A DNA stretch of 5,704 nucleotides, from positions 1 through 5,704 of the forward strand of contig CAJMMQ010000036.1 of assembly GCA_905214625.1 (NCBI GenBank), given 5' to 3'. The DNA comes from an uncultured bacterium. GTDB lineage: Bacteria > Bacteroidota > Bacteroidia > Bacteroidales > Bacteroidaceae. Positions 5,675 through 5,704 of the stretch are shown piece after piece. The notes below the pieces were generated by a model. It saw nothing but the letters and a program-made list of their open reading frames with translations. It searched no databases and was not told the origin of the DNA. Position numbers and translations under genes: made by a program. The number at the start of each line of letters is the position of its first letter. Within the stretch, counting starts at the first letter, position 1.

Positions 5675-5704
5675 AATATTTTTTTTAAGTACCTGAGCAA
5701 CAAA

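Noticed and set aside
5327..5700. Inverted similarity TTGCTCA..GGTA at 5328-5340 and 5690-5700, considered as ends of a mobile element
   Set aside because: Only 7 contiguous bases match, and the interval is filled by a native-looking lipoprotein gene.

Overview
The window looks like chromosomal DNA from a member of the Bacteroidales, most likely Prevotella or a close relative. Four of the five clear transcription starts carry the Bacteroidetes sigma-ABfr -7 element TAnnTTTG, and the fifth has a one-base variant. Purine-rich Shine-Dalgarno sequences are not evident. Two lipoproteins have Bacteroidetes-style lipoboxes, one followed by an acidic surface-export signal. The truncated gene at the right edge belongs to a TPR lipoprotein type common in Bacteroides and Prevotella. 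The genus is an inference.

Left part (1-2370): a rightward, probably co-transcribed trio starts at a near-consensus promoter (24-55). It encodes a GNAT N-acetyltransferase, a DUF1810 protein and a zinc-dependent medium-chain alcohol dehydrogenase of the formaldehyde-dehydrogenase-like group. A 15-bp hairpin with a T run (2327-2370) lies between this trio and the next gene, which converges on it, and probably serves both.

Middle part (2392-4292): a leftward secreted alpha/beta-hydrolase (esterase-like) and a rightward aromatic-rich lipoprotein with a CDEDE surface-export signal are divergent. They are separated by 308 bp that holds both promoters. The lipoprotein gene ends at a strong intrinsic terminator (4255-4292).

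Right part (4293-5704): 386 bp without a gene contains that terminator and a striking 16-bp perfect hairpin (4412-4446), which is oriented to terminate the leftward gene. That gene encodes a small predicted outer-membrane beta-barrel protein. Across a 249-bp divergent intergenic region with a 13-bp inverted repeat lies the N-terminal piece of a TPR lipoprotein regulator, which stops after 99 codons.

I see no CRISPR array, tRNA, rRNA, recognisable transposase, phage gene or defence system. The genes are mostly ordinary accessory metabolism and cell-envelope functions. The most interesting signals are non-coding: the perfect hairpin, the inverted repeat and direct repeats at the promoters, and the abrupt end of the TPR gene.
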